This document shows, piece by piece, positions 41,201-53,200 of a stretch of DNA of 64,000 nt. The notes below the pieces were generated by a model, which was not told where the DNA came from, made no database searches, and saw only the letters and a list, made by a program, of their open reading frames with translations. The translations under genes were made by a program, and so were the position numbers. Location of the stretch: NCBI GenBank assembly GCA_020698575.1, contig CM036244.1, forward strand, positions 26,189,534-26,253,533, in the 5' to 3' direction. Each line of letters opens with the position of its first letter. The first letter of the stretch is position 1. This DNA comes from Bostrychus sinensis (taxonomy: Eukaryota > Chordata > Actinopteri > Gobiiformes > Eleotridae).

Positions 41201-44200
41201 TGTTTTTGCTGCAAAGAGCTTACTGTACTATGATATGTTTGGGCATTAAGTACAAGAACTATGTAAAGTGTGGTCAGTTGTGTAAGTTTATGCAGCCTTG
41301 GGCACTATAACATTATGGATTAGTGACAGGCTTCAATAATAAGAAAATTGTACAGGACGTTCCATAGTTCCTTGGCCTTCTGCAGTGTGTCTGGTTACGT
41401 GCTGCAAATTTGTGATGCCTAGAGCAACGTCCAAAAGGTAAGTATAAATATTTTGTTACATATGAGGTGGATAAGTAACATTACATGCCTTTGAAAATGG
41501 AATAAATCTTGACTTCCGGCATCGACATAGAAAATCATCTGCCTCCTACGTGTGCATTGATTCATATATTGATTCGGCATGCTATAGATTTTATGCCAGA
41601 TGCCCTTCCTGATGCAGCTCTCTCCATTTACTTGAGCATGGAACTGTCACAAAGAGTACATTGGCTTGTAACCCCTTGAGGTTACATTAAGAGTGGAATA
41701 AATAATACACTTTCTGTGGCAAAAGTATTTACTGCTACTACTACAGCCTCTACTGCTTCAACTAGTACTATCGGTACTTCTAGTATCTCTACTATGGCTG
41801 CACTACTATTAATTAATGTATCAATAAGTAGAGTATGAGGCTTTTGAACTGCAGGCCTGACCTAAATCTATAATTGCTCCCCTGGCTAGGCTTTACACTG
41901 GATGCTGTTGGCCCATATTCTTCTATGGACATAAACTTTACTACCTAGCAACCAAATGAGTTTATGTGGTGTCAATGCACGTACACTGAGAAGTTGAGCT
42001 ATCACTGCTTGATCAGCTGTTTTGGCCTATCACAGTTGCTACTATTTTGTCTTGCGCACTCGTCGGCATCCCTCGGTACTTCTCTCTAACTGTGTCTAAC
42101 TCTATCAGCGGTCTGGCAGCTGCTGTTGCCTCCTGAATGCCACCTTATAGGAGTTTTTAAGAGGGAAATGGAAGGAGAAGCGGTGGCCACCTGTGATTTC
42201 CTGTTCTCGGTCATGCATGGCAGTTTAATCTTTTACACTATTGATTCCCAAAGCTAAATAATTGCATTGGGACGGTGTTCAGCGGGCTCATCTAGCACTA
42301 GGATAAGAATAGAAGGATGACCTGATGGTGCGGCGACATCATAGCCCTAGTGTGTGTGAGTGTGTCTATGGTGGACTGTTTTTATAGGCCAAGTCTCAGC
42401 GGAGGGCAGCTGTTGGGTGATGATTGGCACCGCACTCCCCTTATTTCCTCCCCCTTACTTCCTGTCCGCAAAACCAGTACTCCTGAGTGACAGGATTTCA
42501 CAGATCATTAACCAAGCATGTTCTTAACCCCCACTTTTTTGAAGAATACTGTTATTTCACCACCTATTTTGGTATGCTAATGTCATTCCTGGTGATATTT
42601 TTTTCCTCCTGCTTCTTTGAATAGCAATCAATACATGCTCACGGGTGCTGCGGGATCCACGGGAGGCTGCAACAAATCAATCAGTGGCCCTCAAATGCAC
42701 CACACCCCTCTTTGTTGACTGCAAGTGCACCATTCAAGCTCTACCTGCCAAGGTCAAAGCACAGGCCATTGATCATTAAAAAAAAACAGTTTTCCAGATC
42801 CATTAGTGCTAATAACAAGGATATAGACATCTACTCAGAGACAGGGGAGGGCCTCTGTCATTGTAAATGGGGCTTGTCATTAAGTGGCTGTTCCTGTATT
42901 TAGAGCAGGAAATAAGCTCTCCTCACTTCTTTGTACTGGCTGAATGAGAATGCAAAGCCATGTCATCTACTACTGGGAAAAAAATGGTTTGGAAAAAAAA
43001 AGCATGTTCACGAGTGGTGGAGGAAGTAGTCAAAATCTGTATACAAGTAAATTTCAAGTTATTTTAAAATAATTTTACTTAAGAAGTGAAGCTGCTCAAA
43101 AGTCACAGTTGCGTGTCAACTATACTTATTTAAGTAAACCATACTTACTACTCTAAGCACTACTGCCATTACTACTGCTATAATTTCTGCTGCTACTAGT
43201 GCTACTACTACTTCTACTTACTACTACCAATACCAGAACTACTACTGATACTACTATCACTTTCACTATTACTTGTATGCTGCTACTACTACTTTTTTAA
43301 CACTACAATAACTACAACTGTTACCAGCCATTTTACACCAAACTCTGGATATAAAACAAACACTTATAGTATAAGTACTAGTAAGTAAAATTTGGAAATA
43401 CCTAACCCTAGGAAAATCTACTCTTTCAAATATGTACTTTAGTAAATTTTCTTTACTATTTATTATACATTTCACCACTGGTTCCAATAGTGCACAAGTA
43501 ATTGTATTGCAATAAAGCTGTTGCCTAAATGCAGAACAGGTAGCAAAGATGACTAAATAAAATGGTTTTAGGTTGTCTTAAGATCATGATTCAGCAAGAT
43601 TTGGTTATACAGAAGGACGTCTGAAACCAAAAGGTATTTCTAAAGGTATGAAACCCAACCAAATATGTGAGGAATGCTGGAGTAAGTACAAATGTTTGAG
43701 AGTTTCCAACACACAGGTAAACTTCAGTGTCCAATTCAGACCAAAGCTATGTGTCCCACCCTCCTTAGGCAGTCACATTAATCATTAGGAGAATAAGAGA
43801 CAAGGCTGCCACTCCTGTCTACTACTCCACACCTGCTGGAAAACCCTACATCCTCTTGTCCTCTCATGACTAGTTTCTTTATTACAAATTGTAAAGAGAA
43901 GCATTGAAATATAATGGAAAATTTCTCAACTTAAACTGAATATATTATTAATATTAGTTTATTACAAAAGTGGAAAGTAAATGCAAACGTCTACTCAAGT
44001 AATTTATAGTTTTGAGGTAAATGTACTTGAGTAATTTTTGTAAGTATTTTTTAACCTTGATGACAAAGTGGGTAGTTCTGCCTCACAACCAGAATATCCT
44101 GGGTTCAATTGAGGTTTGGGAATTATTATAAGTAGTAGTAGCTGTAGTAATAGTAGCAGTAGAAACAGTATCAGTATCAGTAGTATTTGTGGCAGTAATG

Positions 44201-47200
44201 GTAACAGTAGTAACAATGAATTTGGCTGTGCAGTTGTAAAATACTATAAGAAGCAATTAAATAAACTTTACTTTAAATAATTTTTGTTTACTTTTACTCA
44301 GCTACCTTTACTTGAAAAACAGCATTTTGAAGTAACAATGGTTTTATTTGAGTACAGGTTTTGAGTAGTCCAGGTATTTTTAAAGCAAACCCAAACCTGC
44401 AACATCATTAAACTTAAACTATGTACTGTAATGTAAATAACCATAAAAGGTCCAGTGTTGTGATGTCACCTCTGTCACCTCCTTCCTGAAACCCCATATA
44501 AATTCTTGTACCTGCAAACGTACCATCAGCCAAATGCTTTTCAGTATGTATAATAAAGGTACGCAATGAGCTCATTCAAAACACCTAGTTGTTTCCTCAC
44601 TGCCAAAACATTTCTCTCCCTGGATAAGTCATTAAGAACTTTCATAATTAAAGGGTAGGTGTTATAAGCTGAAGTATACAGAATGTGGTTTTGCCAGATC
44701 TCGTGGGTGGTGCAAATTAGAGCCAAACCAGCTGATACACTTTTATTTTCCTATGGGTGTTACAAAAGGAAGTCATCTTTAAAATGTACTACATGGCATC
44801 AGTTTTCTTTCATGAGAAGGGTTAACAAATGTCTGAAATTCCACACATAGTCAGTGTTTGATGAGTTTCTTGACAGTGGTATGTGGTGTGAGGTTACGTA
44901 TTCAAATTACATGGATTTGCCGCTTTGACTTTTACACTTGGCATAGATTGACATGGGAAATTCTGAATAATTACTGTAATTAATAGCAAAAAATCACAAG
45001 CCGGAGTATGTTTTGTGCAGCCCCCAAGCCTGGGTAAATAGAGAGGTTTGTGCCAGGAAGGGCATCCAATAATGAGCCAGGGACAAGTTATTAGTTTTGG
45101 TGTGGATCAAGATTACTGTTTTGATCCAGGAGTGTTTTAAAGGATTCTGTACCATTTTGAGATACTGACCAAAAATTAAAAATGGATTTACACCTGAGCT
45201 AGAAGATCTTCCTGTTTGAGGTCTGGGCACTATATCTTTATCAGTGCAAGATAGGACCAGTGCCTTGACAGAGGTCTATGCTTCTTGCTTCCAGTTTTTC
45301 TTAAAATCTTGTCTAAGACTTTTGCATCTGTAAAATATACAACTGCATACATATGTATAGAATACATTTTTTGTTCAACTTCACAGAATATTTATGATTG
45401 AAAATAAATGTTTGGCGCTTGTTTACTGACATGCAAACTCTGTCCTTAATAGCCAGTTTACTCACACACACAGTTGCAGCTCATATAACCTTCCATTGAC
45501 AGAAATGCATAAATACAAAGGTGGAGTCAACAGGTAGCGTGGGAAGTGCTGTATTTGTGGAAGCAGCATGTTTGATGAACACTGACACCAGGAGCACAGC
45601 TCATCCGGAGGGGAACAGGTCCGAGTGACACTTAGTGCCGCTGTAAATGGCACCAAATGACAAGACGTTGGCAGTATACATGCTCAGACTTGCAGACTCT
45701 TCTCCCATTCCTCTAATTCTGTTGGTGGCAGAATAGGGTTAGACTGTCTGTCCACACTGTCAGGTTTTATGAGGGGAGTGACAGAGCCTACAATGTGAAA
45801 TACACAAATTGCAGCATAGGATTGTGTAACAAGTCAGTAGAAAAGATGTCAAACAGAATAGTTTTGGGACATGTAGTGCAATATGCAGTAATATCCAGAA
45901 GTAGGACTGATGTGATATGACCTCAAACCAGTTTCTATTTTCTATAAGTTCATCAATTGCTGACATTGTTAGTACTGACAATATACTAACTAGATAGGAT
46001 ATATGATTACATCATTGTTTCAAACAGGGGTTTTAGGTTTGAATATGCCATATTTAAAAACATGGCACTCAATGCATAATATTTATCATAATTACGCACT
46101 GTATACATTTTAAGGAAATTGGCATATGTGTCTGTATTTTAATGCCTAAAATAGTACAAGGAGAGTTTTAAGGAGACTCCTGGTGTGAACCACAGTTAGA
46201 ATTCGTTTAATTTTGGTTAGAAGTTGTGTTTATTATTTGACTGATTGCAATGCTCGGTCCTTCCATTCTCTGCATGCATCCAAACCTTACCTTATTATAT
46301 AACATTGATTTTATTATCAGCCAGCAGTTGAATCCATAACAAATCACATTTCAATCAAAAGTCTTATCTGGCGGTAGGAGCTTATCCAGCATTAATCCCT
46401 TCAAGGCAGGATAATAGGTTGAGTGTGGTGGATTTGTATTAGTATATGGATTTGGCTAAATGTGTTTTCACACCTCTTTGCACTACCCTGCCCATCATAT
46501 TTGCAAGAGACATGAGAATTGAGGCTGTTGACATCATCTAAATGGTCAGAAAAATATTCAGTCAGTCTCTCAAGTCTGGATGCACAGGTGGGACCTACTG
46601 TTTCATAGGGAAATGTGAATATCAAACATACACGCATCTGCTTCTCCGGACGCCCTATTCACTCTGGGATTGAATCATAGCCGTGGTGAGTCATCCTAAG
46701 TGGTATTGTTGTCATGCCGGCCAATCGCAGACAAGAGCTGGACGTCCGGTGTGTAGCCCCTCTCAGGGTGTATGGTGTGGGGGAACAGACTGTGGACTGT
46801 GGCTTTGTATGCAGTTCGAGTGCATTACTTTGGGGGTTTTTCCACCTGAAACAACAAGCTTTATACAGGCCATGAACTTTGATGTGATGTTTAGTTTTGA
46901 GGTGAACTGTCATTAATTAAAAGGTTCCTACAATAATCAATTTGAAACATAATTAGTGCAATACATTTAGTGATCTTGTAAAGACATTCATTACACAGGT
47001 GTGGCTGGTCCAACTGCATTTTTCTCACGCTTGAGTTTCCGAGGCTTTTCTTAGGACTGTTTATGGAATATTTTAATTGTTTATAAATGCTTTGTACATT
47101 GAAATCGCAATACACTGATGGGCAACACCATTTCGGAAAAAAAATTAGCATTTTTATGTAACGTTGACATTCTGATCTGAAAATAGGCTGTTTCTAAACC

Positions 47201-50200
47201 AGGCGTGTTGCTATTGAGCACGGTGACAAAGCAATAATCAGTTTTATTAATGTATCCTTGTGATAAAAATATAATAATATAAAAAGCAAAACAGATATAA
47301 ACATATGGTACTTGAAAATGTCAAAGTATAATCTTCTGCTCAAATATCTAATTACATTTTTGCATTCAAGTTAAGCAATTTAAGGGTAACCCAATGTATA
47401 TATCAGAAGTGTCTTCTGTTTTCTAACCATTTGCATATAATCTGTGTCTATTTGCTCTGCCCATTGGGAATGAAAACTCATTCTTTGTGTAGAGTATAAA
47501 GAAATGAGGATGACTGTTCTGGTTGTGCTAAAATAAATAACTTCCTCCATGGACCTATACTATAAAAAAAGGGAAAAAGCTATTTTCAAATCTGTTGAGG
47601 TCGTTCAGAGTTCCTCAGACACAGATTCAACATGAGTCACCTGTGTCTAGCATCACAGTGACGACAAGCTACATTTCAAAATTAAACATCTGACAACTTT
47701 TGAGCTGTCTTTTTGTCTGTGTGTGTTTCTCCTTTTGTTTTACTGCGGAATGTCCTAAGACTATGGTAATTGATGTGATTTGCTTGCTAAGGGAGTGACA
47801 AATATGCTCAGAATATCTTTGGGAATTTAAACAACAGGAATATATTGTGGGCTGAAATTAGAATCATTGTTTTGTTTGTGGGAAAATATACTACACTTCA
47901 TTATACGCTTAGCTATTTGTAAAGACACCCTAGACAGGATTAGACAGAATAATTAATTTCATGCACACTGGCTGTAAGAGCACAGTCTAAGGCAGTGCAA
48001 GGTAGATCTCTGCCAAGTAATTGGTCCTATCTTGCAATGGTAGAGGTGCATAAACCTGGACTCAAAACCTTAATATCTTACAGTTGTGAAGTATCAGCTA
48101 AAGTAGTCATTTGTTCTTTTAGTAGTGGCGTCGTAAAATGGTACTGAAAACCTTAAAAAAACTCCTGGACTGAGACAGTGATCTGCATCGACATCAATTT
48201 TTTTCCACATCTCACTAATAGCACTGTACATTGGCCCTGAGGTGCTCTTTGGAGTCAGGCAGGGTGAGATTAATAAATAACTGCTATTACTTCAAACAAG
48301 GTTACTATGAATCGGCTCTGCTGCATTGTTTGCACTCTGTTGTTGATACTGTACCACAAAATGCCGTCTATAATTTATATTTACATACACAGTGAAACAG
48401 CAGTGCTTAATGAGGTAAACAGGCTGTGTAAAGGAAGCGCGTGTTTGCGTATAGTTAATGGGAGGAATATTTTACATAAGGCTAATGATAAAGGCAGGAT
48501 GTCAGGAGGAGCTGATACTGAAGAGCTTTTTTAAGTTGCTCCATTTGAGTCACTTCCCCTGGAGATATATGTTCACGAGGTCCTGCTGTTTATCCTACTG
48601 ATACAACGTAGAGTGAAACTTTATTGTTGTATCAGTGCAATAAGGCATTCCAGTGAGCTACCTGACAGACAATGCCCTGAAAAAAACACTATGTACACTA
48701 TGTAATGCTATGTACAGTAAGCATTATGAAAGACACCAAGGTAGAATGTAAACAAGTTTTGTGTACTTAATGTCAACATTGCCACTTTGTTGGCTTCTCA
48801 TAAAGCAACAACCATAAAACCAGAAATATGTACACTATCACCTGACGTCAGAAGTGGAAGACCTCTCAAAATCTGTACTCAAATTATTTCAAAATACTAC
48901 AGTATTGTTCAAGTGAAAGTAAAAATACTCTGCAAGTACAAAAATATAACATAAGTAAAAGTCAAGAAGTTGAATTGAGTGTTTTTACTTACCCACCAAG
49001 GTTACTACTAGTAAATTACTTGAGTGCTTGAGTAAAATAACTAATTACTTTCCACCCCTGATGAACTCTTAAATGTTTTCCATCTATAGTTTCACTGCAG
49101 GAAAACAGATGGGAAATCATTTGAAATAGCTTTTTACAATCTTAAATGTGCGATTTTCTGTAAGCGCCTACAGCAGCCCTGGAGGGACAGGGCTGTTGGT
49201 GATAAACAAACCCAAGTGAAACAGTCAGATACTTAAGTTCTTAAATGTCCTGACTCCTAAGCCTGTATTCAAGATTGAGTTCAAGAAAGAATATGAATAT
49301 GAATGTGCTTCTCTTCTAGCAGTGCTCAGTTTGTCCTATTGTGTTAATATAAAAAAGGTGGTTATGAAACATGTAAACGTAGACCGAGGATGATGTGCCG
49401 ACCTCCTGTCTATGCCGATAGGACTTTTCAGCTCTATCGGTGTTACACTTGCACTTATTTGTCGGCCATTGTAATGTTTGGTCTTTTGCCAGTGCTTATC
49501 TCTAATGGCACTGTGAGATCACACAAACACATGGCTGGCTGCATAAACAGTCAAACAATAGTGGTCACCTCAGGAATGTGACCATTGTGGACGCGCCACA
49601 TTTCATATATGTGTCATATTCGGGTGTTGTTTACAGTTTGTAAATTCAAACAATGACTTTACTCCATTGACGTAAGATCTAGTATTAGGATTTCCATTTA
49701 AGGTATAACGCAAACACTTCCTCTTCTTAGTAAATTTGAATACTTGAGGTTTAATCAATCAAGACATGCATTATTGTGAGTTTTGGGTGTGACTGTGAGC
49801 AGTTATTGTTTGCATGTTTGTTTTTCCTTCCTACAATGTCCTAAAATAGACTCAACATGAATTTTCTGTCATTGCATAGCTGTCAAAAGAATGCAGAGTG
49901 TCTCACAAAATAAAATGCCTTCTATAAACATAAAGAGCATGGTATAAAACAACAAATCTGTCCAAATTTATTCTTCTGGGAGGAGGAAGTTATGGTCAAG
50001 CCAAGCATGACAGATTGTTGTATCAGTTGGTGGACAGAGACAGGAGAACATGGTTTTATGGAGGGTCTTTAAAATGACAGGGAGTTTCCTGGGAGTCGGT
50101 GAGCCTCTATAAAGATTAAATGACATAAGTCAGCATCTGGGCTCTGGCACATTGTGTGCTTTTATTATTTTGGATTTTGCTGCTAAAAATACACCATGCT

Positions 50201-53200
50201 ACACAAATGTTACCTTTTCCATTGTTTAAACTTAACCAGAGGTGGAAGAAAAACTCCAAATCTGTACTTACATTAGTAAAAGTGAAAATAAGAATTAGAA
50301 AACTTTTGTTATTCCCACAGTGGGGAAATTGCAATAAGGTATTACAAAAAGGCATTAAGTGCAACATTTACTTAAAGTACGTACTCCTATTGCAATGACT
50401 ATTACAACTATTTCTTTACTAATAGTAATACTATTATTATTTCAGCTTCTACCACTACTGCTACCATTACTAGTGCTACTAGTATTACTACTATCACTAC
50501 TACAGCTACCACTATTACTGTTACTACTATTTTGTCCTATTTTGAAAAATTACTTGAATAAATGTTAAATGATTAAGAACATTTACATTTATGGATTTTC
50601 TTTAAAAAAATTACTTAAATAAATTACTTAGTTTCTTTCCTTCTCTGAGGTTACAGTGTGTGGGTAGTAACAATTTGCCTGGGTTTTCTCTCGAGTGGAA
50701 ACACCACTAAGATGTGATAATGAGCCCTAAAATTGTGCACCTTATCAACAAATCACACAAAACCATATGAAATAAGATTGGGTGAGCTGGTGTTGTGTGG
50801 TCCTCCTAATGACCTTTAAAAGACCAGTTAATGATGTGAAGACATGTGCACAGATATAGCACAAGTGTTACTGCTGTATTGTAAAAGTATATGCACACCA
50901 GCTGGAAACCTGCCCCAGTCTTATAATCAAATGAACAGCAGGTCAGCCCAAACTGTGTGAAATTATGCGTGGACACTTAAATTGGGTTATAAAGCTCATA
51001 ACATGTGCTGTAGAATATAGATTAGGAAAGGAAGTGGTCTAGAAAATGTAGCCAATGTATGCAATAATTGTCCTTTTAGTGTTTTGCACATTAACTAGCC
51101 TAAATGATAATGTTTAAGGGATCTTTTCAGCCAAGTACAATAGAAATAGTTGTTGTCACGTACTGCTGTAGTGCTCACAATTTGCTTAATATCTGATTTT
51201 ATTTGCACTGCCTCCTACTACAGTCCAGTGACTTTAAATTGGAAGCATTTCCTATGTTTTAACCTATTTATGTATAGTGCATAAGGTCCTAAAGATTAAA
51301 TCAAATATACTTTTAATGCTTTTGCCTGTTCCTAGTTGTCTATTTAATGAAGAGCAATCAAAACGCTACAGAAATTCAAATATATTTCCCTTTTTGCATT
51401 TTCAGTTGTTTTAGCAAGTCACTACAAGGTTCACAGAGGGACGCTAGATTACTTGTATCATGCTATTATATCACACTTCTAAACTACATTTACGTTGTGA
51501 TCAGATTAGCGGGCCTTATCCTTTTGCGCAGCTGTAGGACCACAATGCTTTATATAACAGTCCCTTCTCTCTATCCCTTCTCATCTCCTTTTCTATCTGT
51601 GTGTTTATGCTGATGATGTGACAAAACACTCCCCAGCTCCCCTTGCTGCTGTCAACAGTAACATCTCTGCCCTTTCCCTGCAATGGCGAAACGCTTTGCA
51701 TGAAAAAACTTAGGGCGGACATGCTCATAAATATTGACTAAAAGCCTTCAAAAAGTGGCCTTGTTGTCCGGTCTGAAGGTGGCAGGGCAATTAGGCAATG
51801 CATTTGAAAAGCACTTATGCTACTTTCACCATGACATGAGTCCAGTTGTAGCAGTTGAAAATAGGGAATTATTTAAGGCTGTGCTGCAGTGATGGTGCTC
51901 TCGCTTTCTCTCTAGGATAAAATGTTCTTTAACACTAACAGACCCGAAGATAGAGTTTTAAATTGCATCAAAGTAGGCTAGTTAAATTGAATCCTATGCT
52001 GTAGTTAGCTATTGATCTTGTGATATTGAAGATGTCTTTCTCTAAAAAGGTCTATCTCGCCCCTGTTTTTCTATTTCTTCAAATTCAGTTTTTGTTCTTC
52101 CCTTTTATTATGGCTCCACATCTGTACAGCTCCTCACAAATTGAATCTTTTGTAACCTACACAACCATTATCACTGGCATTGCCTCGCACAATTTTGAAT
52201 ATTTTTTGCAAGGTTTTTTGAGTGCAGATGAAGTTTAGTGGAATTCTAATTGGTTGAAACACAGAAAAATCATTTGGCCGTCCTTCACCAGTATCACACA
52301 GTTGATCCGGTTCAGGACTAGGCTTAATAAGCAGAACTTCTGGCTGACACCGAGGTCTTGGGGGATTTAAAACTGTATAGGATTTTAATGCCAACATCCT
52401 TAAACACATTTTTCATCCCATTACTTTTCTAACACTCTTTTTTTTTTTTTTGGTCTTCCACAGTCTTCATCTGCAGCTTCATGGTGGCAGCTCCCATCTT
52501 CGGTTACCTTGGCGACCGCTTCAACAGAAAGGTCATCCTGAGCTGCGGCATTTTCTTCTGGTCCATTGTTACTCTGCTAAGCTCGTTCATCAGCAAAGAG
52601 GTAAGGCTCACAGTCTGCACCAGACTTATATTATTCTATTAGTCTGCCACTGCCTCTTTGAACTTGTCTACAATGACGAGCTAATTATACTCTTAGAATG
52701 TGGATATGCTTGATATTAGGGCTAGAGAAATAGAATGACACGCTTGCTAAGCCAGACTGCTTCTCCGCTTCTGTAGACGTCTTGCTCTCTTTCTCCTATG
52801 CTCTTGTTCTCTGGCAGCCAGCCAGTCAACTAATGAAGGGCTGTGCTTCAGACTTGTCTCTATTACAATGCTTTAGAAGATAAGCGCCTGTTGTTTTACT
52901 GCCCCCTGACAAGTGGATTTAGATTTTATACTGTATCTCTAAGAGGCCCCATGTAGTGTGCCATGGCTGCACCCCTTGTTTTGTCTAAAGGTGGAGCATG
53001 GCACCCATTATGTTTAACAGTTGTTTAACACTAGAAACATATCAGTACACAGGAAGAAAAAAACTGTAAGAACAAGTCCTAAACAAGAATTAAAAGAGAG
53101 CCTAGACCTCCATCAAAGCAATGCCCAATGGTAACCCTAGCCCTAACCCTATGTAGTGCCCAGATGTGGACTTGAACCAGGGATCCTCTAGCTTCCTTGC

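Larger units (their letters stand above)
36125..52463 (+). other. spns2 intron 2 (16.3 kb)
   Basis: There is no nested gene. It contains a lone Tc1-type terminus (37.23 kb), a hAT-type terminus next to a Tc1-type remnant (40.36-40.74 kb), several ACT-array elements (41.7, 43.0, 44.0, 48.85 and 50.24 kb), composite tRNA-like repeats (45.1 and 48.0 kb), a short CAG tract near 36.62 kb and an A run at 39334-39351. A T run lies just upstream of the exon 3 acceptor. Confidence 0.8.

Noticed and set aside
52450..52713. 87-codon frame over spns2 exon 3
   Set aside because: It is the wrong frame; the exon is read in another frame that gives the MFS signature.
53138..53155. Interstitial telomere-like CCCTAACCCT
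   Set aside because: Only about two imperfect units are present inside a composite repeat; too short to be telomeric.
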